Source: Bacteroidales bacterium
GTDB taxonomy: Bacteria; Bacteroidota; Bacteroidia; Bacteroidales; Paludibacteraceae
Length of the DNA stretch: 64,000 nucleotides
Direction of reading: 5' to 3'
Assembly: GCA_015061115.1 (NCBI GenBank)
Contig: SUXE01000012.1
Location: 66,939-130,938 of the forward strand
Numbering within the stretch: the first letter of the stretch is position 1; each line of letters starts with the position of its first letter. Below, in pieces: positions 41,633 through 50,114 of this stretch. The translations under genes were made by a program, and so were the position numbers. The notes below the pieces were generated by a model that worked only from the letters and a program-made list of their open reading frames with translations, did not search any database and had not been told where the DNA came from.

Positions 41633-44227
41633 ATGAGAAAAGGTTTACAAAAATTTTTTTTTCTGTTTGGTTTGGGACTATTCTCTCAACCAATGATGGC
41701 AGAAAGTTGTGATATGCTAGTGTCCGCATGCAACTTTGAGTTTAAGGCCGATTCTATTGTAAATGGCTCCATAGAAGATGTTGTGACAAAAGGATATGCG
41801 TCGTCGATGATTATAGTAGATAGAAATACTTTTAGTCCATTGAGTAATACTAATGAAGATTTCTCATTCTATGGTATCACATCTAATCCACACGATGTAG
41901 ATCCAAAATATATTGATTTGGATAAGAACATGTATGTTGTACATATTCCGTCGAATGATGTTGACTATAGTATGAAAAGACTGTTCACCTACAAGGTTTC
42001 CGGATTGAAGCCCGGTTCTGATTATGAGGTATCATTTAATATCCATATGGTAAATGCGAAAGCTGAGGATTTAAATGTATCATATTTTATACCAATTGAA
42101 ATTTCAGCAGGAATATTATATGATCCTATTTATTCAAAAATGCAAATTTCAGAATCGGTGTCATTAGAACCAGGAAAATCACAAAAAGTCACATTAAAAG
42201 GATCTTTAACGGATAATCTTGACTATTTGACTTTAGATGTTTTTTCTGGGTACAGTTATGTCGGTGGTACGACAATTGGAATTTCTGACATAGAGGTAAA
42301 AGGTTGTTATGTAGCTCCTAGACCATTGTCTGATAATGGTTTGGAAGTGTGCGTCGGAGATCCTACAATACTCTCTCTTGATCATGATTATGGAGCCAGC
42401 ACTTTCGAATGGATGATGAAATCACCAGGCGGTGAATTTAAGTCTGTTGGCAATGAAAAGAATTTACATATTACTCTTGATGAGACAGGAGATTATCTAT
42501 TTTATTGCAATACCGACGAAGTAATATCGGACACTATTACAATATCTTCTATTGTATGTTGCGAAATAAATGGAATCCCTTTGCCACGTATGGATATAAT
42601 CTATGAAGATTTTGGATATTTTATTGATGAACATACTTATGTAGATTCAAAGGGAAATGTAACTATCACACCAGATTCGTATGCACCTGAGCGTGCAGAT
42701 GTCAGTTGGAATTTGGCTGAATTATCCAATATGGTTTTTGATTCAGTAGGTTCTTTTAACGATGGCTTTTATGGTGTCGTCGTTCCAAGAGAAAGTGGCA
42801 TAAAAGCAGGTGACAACACTTCTTTATCTTGGTTTAATGGGGTTTCTTCTGATCATTCGATCTTCAGCACAGGCAAGAAAAACGGTGCTGCCCTATTCGT
42901 AAATGTCGCGTACAATTACAAAGGAGCAATCTACTCAAAATCGATAGATGATCAAGAATTTTGTAAGGGTAAGGAATTAAGAGGAGAAGTCTATATCGCG
43001 AATTTTAGCGGTGTTGATGATCCAGTTGTCGCTCTTCAACTTAAGGATGGTGCGACTGGTGAAGTCCTTTGCAGAACAGAAGGTACTGCCAAAGCAAATT
43101 CTGGTTGGATAAAGTTGTCATTTCAACATGTACTGGAACATAATGTGTATCCATTGATCTTTGAAGTGTTGACTATCGGTGATTCTTGGGTTAGAGGCAA
43201 TGATCTGATTATTGACGATATTCGTCTGTTGACGTGTGTGACTCCTAATGTGGCTTTATTTGCGGATGAATCATTTGACAATGATGACATTATCATACGT
43301 AAGGATACTAATATCGTGCTTACTACATCAGACACAAAAACGTTGGAAAAATACTATGATAACAATCATCAGTTCTTATTCCAGCAGAGTACTGACAATA
43401 AGAATTGGACAAATGTGTCTGAACCAACGTCGGAGAATATCTGTACGATCAAATCTACTGATTTAATTGCTGATACGTCATATTTCCGCGTCGTCGTTGT
43501 GCCTCAATCAGAGATGGATTTTATTTATGAGAATCCTAATTCAGTAAGCTACGACGAAGTTTGTCGCATTTATTCTATTTCACAAAAGTCAGTTAAGATT
43601 ATTAGTTTGATTCCAGAATGTGATATTCCAGCTCCTAAATTAATCACTCAGGAAAATCAACATTTCAATGAAGGTTATCTTGAGATTATGGGACCTACGC
43701 TTAGACAGAATGTATATTATGGAGATTCACTTAAAAATGTTGATCATGATATATATTTGACATCTTTCGATGAGTATATCATAAAGTCGGATGAGAAATA
43801 TGGCTTGCTTTGGTCGCAAACTGGAGAAGATCCATGGACAGATGAAACTCCAGTTGTCGATGTCTCTAAATCTGAACATCAATATATGTCTTATCTCGAA
43901 GAGATTGGATTTAATGGATATTTATTCTATGTAAAACAGACAAATGGCAAATGTGAAAGTGCTCCTATAAAACTGATAGTTATAGAGGTTGAGATTACAG
44001 ACTCTGAAAATATAGCTGACAATAAAGCTTTGTCTTACTATGTAGATGGCGACAAATTGGTGGTGAATGCAGAAGATGGAAGTGTTACGTCTCTTTATAC
44101 TCAGCTTGGTCAAAAGATTGCAGAAAAGAAAGTCTTTGGAAACAGAGTTGAATTTGCCACTAAAGATCAAAGTATTGTAATTTTGGTTGTAGATGGAATT
44201 GCTAATAAAGTTGTGATGAAAAAATAG
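41633..44227 (+). CDS. Large secreted multidomain protein with T9SS-like tail
   Basis: 864 residues. Signal peptide (about 1-23, ending PMMA), then several beta-sandwich regions: an N-terminal domain with YKVSGLKPGSDYEVSFNIHMV, an Ig-like stretch VCVGDPTILSLDHDYGASTFEWMMKSPGG, and a second YxSKSIDDQEFCKGKELRGEVYIANFSG region resembling carbohydrate-binding folds. The C-terminal 70 residues (ALSYYVDGDKLVVNAEDG...IVILVVDGIANKVVMKK) look like a T9SS sorting domain. There is no catalytic motif; it is probably a surface adhesin or binding protein. Own promoter and terminator. Confidence 0.75.
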   Translation: MRKGLQKFFFLFGLGLFSQPMMAESCDMLVSACNFEFKADSIVNGSIEDVVTKGYASSMIIVDRNTFSPLSNTNEDFSFYGITSNPHDVDPKYIDLDKNMYVVHIPSNDVDYSMKRLFTYKVSGLKPGSDYEVSFNIHMVNAKAEDLNVSYFIPIEISAGILYDPIYSKMQISESVSLEPGKSQKVTLKGSLTDNLDYLTLDVFSGYSYVGGTTIGISDIEVKGCYVAPRPLSDNGLEVCVGDPTILSLDHDYGASTFEWMMKSPGGEFKSVGNEKNLHITLDETGDYLFYCNTDEVISDTITISSIVCCEINGIPLPRMDIIYEDFGYFIDEHTYVDSKGNVTITPDSYAPERADVSWNLAELSNMVFDSVGSFNDGFYGVVVPRESGIKAGDNTSLSWFNGVSSDHSIFSTGKKNGAALFVNVAYNYKGAIYSKSIDDQEFCKGKELRGEVYIANFSGVDDPVVALQLKDGATGEVLCRTEGTAKANSGWIKLSFQHVLEHNVYPLIFEVLTIGDSWVRGNDLIIDDIRLLTCVTPNVALFADESFDNDDIIIRKDTNIVLTTSDTKTLEKYYDNNHQFLFQQSTDNKNWTNVSEPTSENICTIKSTDLIADTSYFRVVVVPQSEMDFIYENPNSVSYDEVCRIYSISQKSVKIISLIPECDIPAPKLITQENQHFNEGYLEIMGPTLRQNVYYGDSLKNVDHDIYLTSFDEYIIKSDEKYGLLWSQTGEDPWTDETPVVDVSKSEHQYMSYLEEIGFNGYLFYVKQTNGKCESAPIKLIVIEVEITDSENIADNKALSYYVDGDKLVVNAEDGSVTSLYTQLGQKIAEKKVFGNRVEFATKDQSIVILVVDGIANKVVMKK

Positions 44228-44254
44228 ATTCACATCCGATAAGAATTTATCATA

Positions 44255-44286
44255 GTCGGATTACTTATGTAGTCCGGCTTTTTTTG
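44255..44286 (+). terminator. Terminator after the large T9SS-type gene
   Basis: AGTCGGATTAC and GTAGTCCGGCT form a stem followed by TTTTTT. Confidence 0.82.
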
Positions 44287-44345
44287 ATTTTGTTGCAGAC
44301 AAACAAATATTTGAAAATGTTGAATGGTAAATTAAATAGAAGAAT

Positions 44346-44353
44346 TATCTTTG
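44346..44353 (+). promoter_or_regulatory. -7 box upstream of the AlbA_2 gene, probably the former DUF2851 promoter
   Basis: TATCTTTG lies 33 bp before the ATG that heads the first copy of the 33-bp repeat (44386). Without the inserted gene this promoter would sit directly before the DUF2851 gene. Confidence 0.55.
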
Positions 44354-44376
44354 CAGAAAATCAAAATTAACGAGTG

Positions 44377-44409
44377 TTAATTAATATGAAGGAAGAGGTA
44401 TTACAGTAC
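44377..44409 (+). repeat. 33-bp direct repeat, left copy
   Basis: Perfectly identical to 45966-45998 (begins TTAATTAATATGAAGGAAGA, ends ACAGTAC). It carries the ATG and first eight codons (MKEEVLQY) of the DUF2851 protein. Here the frame continues into unrelated sequence and stops after about 19 codons, so it is a stranded gene start. Confidence 0.95.
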
Positions 44410-44413
44410 GAAA

Positions 44414-45961
44414 ATGAAAATCAAAGACAAAATACTCATAGCTGAATGCACAGCTTATGATTTCAAGGAAATGCTTGAAAAAAAGAAGATAAAGTCTTGG
44501 CTTAAGTCAATCTCTGCATTTTCAAACACAGAAGGAGGGTCGCTTTATTATGGTGTTGATGATGAAGGTATGATTGTTGGGCTTAAAGATCCACAATCTG
44601 ATGCTGATTTTATAAGTGAAACAATCAAGTCACGTATTGATCCAATTCCAGAGTTTGAAATTTTACCATTTGAATACGAGGAAAAACAATTACTTGAAGT
44701 TAGGATAAAGTCTGGTTGTCTTACTCCTTATTATTATTATCAAGATGGTGCACGTACTGCATACATTCGAGTTGGAAATGAAAGTGTCGAATGTAATTCG
44801 CAACAATTACTTTCACTTGTTTTGAATGGTACACACAAAACTTGGGATTCTTTGTCTACAAAGACATTTGCGTCAAAGCATTCGTTTGTGATTCTTGCTA
44901 ATACATTTCGGGAACAGACGCATCAGGAATGGAATGAAAAATATCTTGAATCATTTGGCCTTGTCACTAGCGAAGGTATGTTGACTAATGCAGGTCAATT
45001 GTTTGTGGATAATTGTACACTGTTCCAATCTCGTATTTTTTGTACTAGATGGTTGGGTCTACACAAGGATGATGCCATTGATTCTGTTGAGCATCGTGCC
45101 AATCTTGTTTTGCTTCTCAGGTATGGTATGGATTTTATCTCTAATCATACTATGCATGGTTGGGTAAAGATGCCAAATTATCGTCTTAACCTTCCCGATT
45201 ATTCAGAACGTGCTATATTTGAAGGTTTGGTAAATCATCTTATTCATCGTGATTATACTTTCATAGGGGCTGAGGTTCATATTGATATCTATGATGATCG
45301 TATTGAGTTTGTTTCTCCAGGAGTAATGCTTGATGGTACTCCGATTCAGGATAGAAATGTCTATGATGTACCATCAATGCGTCGTAATCCTGTAATTGCA
45401 GATGTTTTTACCCAACTTGATTATATGGAGAGACGTGGGTCTGGTTTACGTAAAATGAAGGAATTGACAGAACGTCTTCCTAATTATCAGGCGGAGATGT
45501 CGCCTTGTTATCGTACAATTGGAGGGTCCTTTTATACAACGTTCTATAATTTAAATTGGAGTTTGAATGGTCGTATAGAAGTTAATCAGATAGTAGAACG
45601 ATTTAAAGGAACTGAAGAAAATGTCGGGGTAAACGGAGAAAACGTCGGGGTAAACGGAGAAAATGTCGGGGTAAACGGAGAAAACGTCGGGGTAACCGAA
45701 GAAAACGTCGGGGTAAACGAAGAAAACGTCGGGGTAAACGGAGTTTCAATAGGTAGAACAGCACAGAAAATATTGGATATCGTTATTGCTGATCCGTCTA
45801 TAACTTTGGATAAGATAGCAGATAGAATTTCAATAACCAGACGTTCTGTAGAAAGACAAGTGATGAAACTTCGTCGTCGTGGCATTTTAACTCATGAAGG
45901 ATCAGATAAAACTGGTTATTGGTGTGTTATGCCACAAAATATTAAGAATTTGTTTAAATGA
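44414..45961 (+). CDS. AlbA_2 (Schlafen-like) / HATPase_4 domain transcriptional regulator with ENVGVN repeats
   Basis: 515 residues. The N-terminal AlbA_2 putative DNA-binding domain (LKSISAFSNTEGGSLYYGVDDEGMIVGL, about 30-130) is followed by a C-terminal ATPase-like domain (NHLIHRDYTFIGAEVHIDIYDDRIEFVSPG ... NPVIADVFTQLDYMERRGSGLRKM, about 270-360), then six exact 7-residue units of ENVGVNG type (about 402-443) and a winged helix (LDKIADRISITRRSVERQVMKLRRRGIL). Such proteins are predicted regulators, often in accessory DNA. The gene lies between two copies of a 33-bp repeat, so it seems to have been inserted at the 5' end of the DUF2851 gene, with which it is now cotranscribed. Confidence 0.85.
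   Translation: MKIKDKILIAECTAYDFKEMLEKKKIKSWLKSISAFSNTEGGSLYYGVDDEGMIVGLKDPQSDADFISETIKSRIDPIPEFEILPFEYEEKQLLEVRIKSGCLTPYYYYQDGARTAYIRVGNESVECNSQQLLSLVLNGTHKTWDSLSTKTFASKHSFVILANTFREQTHQEWNEKYLESFGLVTSEGMLTNAGQLFVDNCTLFQSRIFCTRWLGLHKDDAIDSVEHRANLVLLLRYGMDFISNHTMHGWVKMPNYRLNLPDYSERAIFEGLVNHLIHRDYTFIGAEVHIDIYDDRIEFVSPGVMLDGTPIQDRNVYDVPSMRRNPVIADVFTQLDYMERRGSGLRKMKELTERLPNYQAEMSPCYRTIGGSFYTTFYNLNWSLNGRIEVNQIVERFKGTEENVGVNGENVGVNGENVGVNGENVGVTEENVGVNEENVGVNGVSIGRTAQKILDIVIADPSITLDKIADRISITRRSVERQVMKLRRRGILTHEGSDKTGYWCVMPQNIKNLFK
45617..45742 (+). repeat. 21-bp coding minisatellite (six ENVGVN(G/E) units)
   Basis: Six 21-bp units, GAAAACGTCGGGGTAAACGG with few changes, in frame. Gain or loss of a unit keeps the frame and alters linker length between the ATPase-like and winged-helix domains. 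Confidence 0.93.
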
Positions 45962-45965
45962 GTTA

Positions 45966-45998
45966 TTAATTAATATGAAGGAAGAGGTATTACAGTAC
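45966..45998 (+). repeat. 33-bp direct repeat, right copy
   Basis: Identical to 44377-44409. It contains the functional start (ATG 45975) of the DUF2851 gene and begins 5 bp after the stop of the AlbA_2 gene. Confidence 0.95.
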
Positions 45999-47234
45999 AT
46001 TTGGAAGCATCGTCTTTATAAGGAACCGCTTGTCACTACGGATGGAGAATCCGTTGAAATAATCAATCCTGGTATGCATAATCAGTCGGCTGGTCCGGAT
46101 TTTTTCAATTCGACAGTCAAGATCGGCCGTCTCACATGGGTCGGCAATATTGAGTTGCATGTCAAAGCCTCTGATTGGAAAAGACATAACCACGACTCTG
46201 ACGCCCGTTACGACAATGTGATCTTGCATGTGGTGAGCGACGCGGATGAATCTATAATGCGTAAGAATGGAGAACGTATTCCGACGGTGGTGCTTAAAAT
46301 ATCGGATAAAGTTGCGAAAATAGCTCAGGACATCGCGTCGTCGCCATCGGATATCAAATGCTCCCAATATTGGAAGACGGAATTTATTTCCGATATCCGT
46401 TTGAGATTCAGTGCTTTATTGTTTGAACGTATGAAGCGACGTGCGGATATCCTGCTTCAAAATATCCGTGATCTTAATACGACGTGGGATGAGATGCTTT
46501 ATATCCTCATCTGCCGTACGATGGGAGGAAATGTCAACCAACAGCCGTTTGAGACTCTCGCTCAACGTGTGCCACTCGACATAATCGGGAAAAAAGCGGA
46601 TGAAGAATACAAGATTGAGTCCCTACTCTACGGAGCTGCCGGAATGCTTGACGACGGTGATGACGATTACGTCGCTCGTCTGCGTCTGTTTTATAAATCT
46701 GCGTCAGCCACATTCGGTATAAAAAGAATGGAAGGTTCGGAATGGAAATACAGCAAGATGCGTCCGCCTTCGTTCCCGACTATACGAATATCACAGATTT
46801 CTCAACTGTTATTCCGTCGCCTCAGATTGTTCACACATATCATCGACAGTTGTGATATAGAAGAGATCAAAAACATGTTTGAAGTGGAGGTTTCTGACTA
46901 TTGGCTTACTCACTACAAATTCGGAAAAGAGAGTAAAGCGAGAAAAAAAGAAATAGGTGTCGAGATGCAGAACGAGTTGATAATCAATGCTGTCGCACCT
47001 GCTGTTTTTGCATACGGAGTGCAGATCGACGACAATCGGAAAAAGGAATGGGCGATTGAGATTTTGGAGACAGTGCCAGCGGAAATCAACAATATTACCA
47101 AATCATGGGCGGCTCTTGGCATTGAAGCGAGAGACGCGTCTGAGAGCCAAGCATTGATAGAATTGAGAAAGAATTATTGCGATAAAAGCAATTGTCTCAG
47201 GTGCACGATCTGTAGGAAAATAATGGTTTATTGA
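45975..47234 (+). CDS. DUF2851 family protein
   Basis: 419 residues from the ATG at 45975, giving MKEEVLQYIWKHRLYKEPL; the in-frame start at 45894 lies inside the preceding gene and adds unrelated sequence. The family pattern continues GESVEIINPGMHNQSAGPDFFNSTVKIGRLTWVGNIELHVKASDW and ends with a Cys cluster CDKSNCLRCTICRKIM. The N-terminal part resembles restriction-endonuclease-like folds (GPDF...(E)xH), but the role of DUF2851 is not established. Its own promoter appears to have been separated from it by the AlbA_2 insertion. Confidence 0.87.
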   Translation: MKEEVLQYIWKHRLYKEPLVTTDGESVEIINPGMHNQSAGPDFFNSTVKIGRLTWVGNIELHVKASDWKRHNHDSDARYDNVILHVVSDADESIMRKNGERIPTVVLKISDKVAKIAQDIASSPSDIKCSQYWKTEFISDIRLRFSALLFERMKRRADILLQNIRDLNTTWDEMLYILICRTMGGNVNQQPFETLAQRVPLDIIGKKADEEYKIESLLYGAAGMLDDGDDDYVARLRLFYKSASATFGIKRMEGSEWKYSKMRPPSFPTIRISQISQLLFRRLRLFTHIIDSCDIEEIKNMFEVEVSDYWLTHYKFGKESKARKKEIGVEMQNELIINAVAPAVFAYGVQIDDNRKKEWAIEILETVPAEINNITKSWAALGIEARDASESQALIELRKNYCDKSNCLRCTICRKIMVY

Positions 47235-47450
47235 ATAAAACAGAAAACGCACATGATATGTGTATGAAAACGGGTCATGAATGACGAGAAAACAGCATAA
47301 CGCAGAAAACAAAATGCAAGAAAACTATTAGCATGTTTTTTAATGTTTTGTTTTTCCAGATTTATAGATAAATTTAGGTAAATATCGAATTTATGTTTAA
47401 AAACAAATTTAATAGAATGGCAAACCGATTTTATATTAAATTGTTTTCAC

Positions 47451-47458
47451 TATATTTG
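47451..47458 (+). promoter_or_regulatory. -7 box of the GT2 / pyrC operon
   Basis: TATATTTG, matching TAnnTTTG, 21 bp before the GT2 ATG. Confidence 0.62.
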
Positions 47459-47479
47459 CAATAGAAATATGTAATAAAA

Positions 47480-48229
47480 ATGAGCGGCTTAGTTATAATA
47501 CCGACATACAATGAGAAAGAAAATGTGGAAAACATATGCAGAGCAGTCTTTGAATTGCCTGAGGGTTTCCATGTGTTGATCATTGACGACGGTTCGCCAG
47601 ACGGCACAGCAGACATTGTCAAAAGAATGATGCAGGATGAGTTTTCAGACCGTCTGTTTATTATTGAAAGACCAGGAAAACTTGGTCTTGGCACAGCGTA
47701 TCTTACTGGTTTCAAGTGGGCAATTGAGAAAAAGTACGATTTCATTTTCGAGATGGACGCAGACTTCTCTCATAATCCGTTGGATTTAAGAAAGCTTTAT
47801 GCAGCCTGCAACGAAGAAGGTGCTGATGTCGCAATCGGATCACGTTACGTAACTGGAGTGAATGTTGTGAATTGGCCAATTGGACGAGTATTGATGTCGT
47901 ATTTTGCATCGAAGTATGTAAGAATAGTCACAGGAATGAACATCCACGACACCACAGCCGGATTCAAATGTTACCGACGTGAGGTGTTGGAAACAATCGG
48001 TTTGGACACAATCAAACTCAAAGGTTATGGTTTCCAGATCGAGATGAAATATACTGCTTACAAATGTGGATTTACCATCAAAGAAGTTCCTATTATCTTT
48101 ATCAACCGTGTGTTGGGAGTATCCAAGATGTCTGGAGGAATTTTTGGAGAAGCATTGTTTGGTGTGATGGGATTACGTCTACGAAGCCTGTTCAAGAAAT
48201 ATCCGCAGAAGCAGCAAAAATCTAATTAG
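47480..48229 (+). CDS. GT2 polyprenol-phosphate mannosyltransferase (DPM1-like)
   Basis: 249 residues. The GT2 domain fills the protein: VIIPTYNEKENVENICRAV, IIDDGSPDGTADIVKRM, GLGTAYLTGFKWAIEK, FEMDADFSHNP (DxD) and DTTAGFKCYRREVLE. There is no membrane domain, as in the soluble DPM1 type. It should transfer a sugar (mannose by family) from GDP-sugar to polyprenyl phosphate at the inner membrane, supplying glycan assembly, possibly the Bacteroidota O-glycosylation or envelope glycans. First gene of an operon; pyrC follows 26 bp later. Confidence 0.9.
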   Translation: MSGLVIIPTYNEKENVENICRAVFELPEGFHVLIIDDGSPDGTADIVKRMMQDEFSDRLFIIERPGKLGLGTAYLTGFKWAIEKKYDFIFEMDADFSHNPLDLRKLYAACNEEGADVAIGSRYVTGVNVVNWPIGRVLMSYFASKYVRIVTGMNIHDTTAGFKCYRREVLETIGLDTIKLKGYGFQIEMKYTAYKCGFTIKEVPIIFINRVLGVSKMSGGIFGEALFGVMGLRLRSLFKKYPQKQQKSN

Positions 48230-48255
48230 GAATTAGGAAAAACTATTTTAATAAT

Positions 48256-49605
48256 ATGAATACAATATTGATCAAGGATGCCAAAATCATTAACGACGGC
48301 ACCTCATATAAAGGATCTTTATTAATTGAGGGTGAGAAAATCTCCAAGATTTTTAGAGACAATATTCCAGACAGTGTATTGAAGAGTGCTACTGTCATTG
48401 ACGCTGACGGCAAGTGGGTTTTGCCTGGTGTGATCGACACACATGTACATTTCCGTGAGCCAGGACTTACAGAGAAAGGTGATTTTGAGAGTGAGAGCCG
48501 TGCTGCTGTAGCAGGTGGTGTCACTACTGTGTTTGATATGCCTAACACAAATCCTCAGACTACAACTGCTGCATTGGTTGAGCAGAAGGCTGAGATCGCA
48601 AGCAAGAAATGTTTGACTAATTATGGATTCTACATTGGCGCTACAAACGAGAATGTGGATGAAATCAAGAATATCGATCCTAAGGCTGTTGCCGGTGTGA
48701 AGATTTTCATGGGAATCAGCACTGGAGGAATGTTGGTGAACTCTAAGCAGAGTCTTGAGGACATTTTCGCTTCTGCTAAGGTTCCTGTTGTGACTCACAA
48801 TGAGGATGAGGCTATGATCAAGGCTAACACTGAGGCTATCAAGGCTAAATATCCAGAAGGTCAGGTGCCTATTTCAGAGCACATGTTTATCCGTTCTTCA
48901 GATGCTTGCTACAAGTGTACATCATATGTAATCGACCTAGCTAAGAAGCACGGTACACAACTTCATGTCCTTCACTTGTCTACAAAGAAAGAGATTGCGT
49001 TGTTTGAGCGTAATGTCGATATTGAGAACAAGAAGATCACAGCTGAGGTTTGCCCTAACTACCTATGGTTTGATGAGACAGACTACGACAGATTGGGTGC
49101 GAAGATCAAGTGTAATCCAGCAATCAAGAAGGAGAAGAGCCGTGAAAACTTGCTTAAGGGTCTTGAGCAGGGAAGCATCGATACAGTAGCGTCTGACCAC
49201 TCCCCTCACCTATTGAGCCAGAAGGAGGGTGACGCTTTGACTGCAACATCTGGTATTCCAAGCATCCAGCACACATTGCCAATGATGCTTCAACTTGCAA
49301 AGAAGGGTAATTTCACTCGTGAGCAGGTGGTTGAGAAGATGTGTCACAACCCAGCTAAGATTTTCAAGGTTGAGAAGCGTGGTTTCATCAGAAAGGGATA
49401 TTATGCGGATCTTGTGATTGTATCACCTGATGATCCATACACAATCGAAGAGAAAGACTTACTTTACAAGTGTGGTTGGTCGCCAATGGTTGGTGAGCAG
49501 CTTCAATACAAAGTGACTCAGACTTTTGTCAATGGTAACCTTGTTTATGATGAGGGTAAAATCAATGGCGACAAGAAGGGTCAGAGAGTAAGCTTCGACA
49601 GATAA
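48256..49605 (+). CDS. pyrC: Dihydroorotase
   Basis: 449 residues of the amidohydrolase superfamily. Metal site visible as DTHVHFREPGLTEKGDFESES near the start, VKIFMGIS (Lys probably carboxylated), THNEDE, HVLHLST, and SDHSPH with the catalytic Asp. Dihydroorotase closes carbamoyl aspartate to dihydroorotate in pyrimidine synthesis. It sits between the GT2 gene and a small HTH-like gene, a cluster I believe common in Bacteroidales. A heptad array begins just after its stop. Confidence 0.92.
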   Translation: MNTILIKDAKIINDGTSYKGSLLIEGEKISKIFRDNIPDSVLKSATVIDADGKWVLPGVIDTHVHFREPGLTEKGDFESESRAAVAGGVTTVFDMPNTNPQTTTAALVEQKAEIASKKCLTNYGFYIGATNENVDEIKNIDPKAVAGVKIFMGISTGGMLVNSKQSLEDIFASAKVPVVTHNEDEAMIKANTEAIKAKYPEGQVPISEHMFIRSSDACYKCTSYVIDLAKKHGTQLHVLHLSTKKEIALFERNVDIENKKITAEVCPNYLWFDETDYDRLGAKIKCNPAIKKEKSRENLLKGLEQGSIDTVASDHSPHLLSQKEGDALTATSGIPSIQHTLPMMLQLAKKGNFTREQVVEKMCHNPAKIFKVEKRGFIRKGYYADLVIVSPDDPYTIEEKDLLYKCGWSPMVGEQLQYKVTQTFVNGNLVYDEGKINGDKKGQRVSFDR

Positions 49606-49609
49606 TAAA

Positions 49610-49637
49610 ATTCGAAGTGCTAAATTCGAAATGCTAA
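49610..49637. repeat. Heptad array (ATTCGAA / GTGCTAA / ATGCTAA)
   Basis: Four exact 7-bp units 4 bp after the pyrC stop. Confidence 0.87.
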
Positions 49638-49676
49638 GTTTGGCATTTTAGGATTATAATTTAATTTCAACGCTAA

Positions 49677-49928
49677 ATGAAAAAGAGATTAACGTATAAC
49701 GAGTTCAGGTTGTTGCGCGACAATCTCCCTCATGGAGCAATCGACACAATAGCCAATCGTTTGGGAATCACAGCAGACGAAGTAAGGTTCTACTTTCATG
49801 CGACTGCTGAGGATGGAGTGCCAACAATCTCCGGTGTTCATCACGAAGAAGGCCCCGATGGTGGTTTCGTTGAACTGGATGATTTGACAATCCTTGATGC
49901 GGCGTTGGAATTGATAAATAAAAAATAA
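49677..49928 (+). CDS. Small protein with predicted helix-turn-helix, Bacteroidota-specific
   Basis: 83 residues. NLPHGAIDTIANRLGITADEVRFYFHAT reads like a helix-turn-helix, and the end DLTILDAALELINKK is a helix. It is probably a small DNA-binding or accessory protein; I cannot assign a target. It follows pyrC by 71 bp and closes the operon, with a strong terminator at 49943-49983. Confidence 0.7.
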   Translation: MKKRLTYNEFRLLRDNLPHGAIDTIANRLGITADEVRFYFHATAEDGVPTISGVHHEEGPDGGFVELDDLTILDAALELINKK

Positions 49929-49942
49929 GCATCATAAGATTC

Positions 49943-49983
49943 CCCCTTATAGGCGTAAATGTACGTCTATAAGGGGATTTTTA
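49943..49983 (+). terminator. Terminator after the small HTH gene
   Basis: CCCCTTATAG(G)CGTA and TACG(T)CTATAAGGGG form a long stem around a short loop, then TTTTT. Confidence 0.92.
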
Positions 49984-50114
49984 TAAAACATATGATCTCA
50001 GTTGTCGTAAACGAGGTATGCCAAGAGCGTAATGCTTTTTCCACGCCATTACAGGATGTCCGCAATGACAATCTGTAGAATCAAATGGACAACACCTAAA
50101 TTTTAGAAAAAATA

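Noticed and set aside
45586-45885. Minus-strand ORF rich in SPFTPTF repeats
   Set aside because: It is the antisense of the ENVGVN repeat in the AlbA_2 gene.
45894-45974. Upstream start for the DUF2851 protein
   Set aside because: It lies within the coding region of the AlbA_2 gene in another frame; the family starts MKEE(V/L)L(Q/H)YIWK, which is at 45975.
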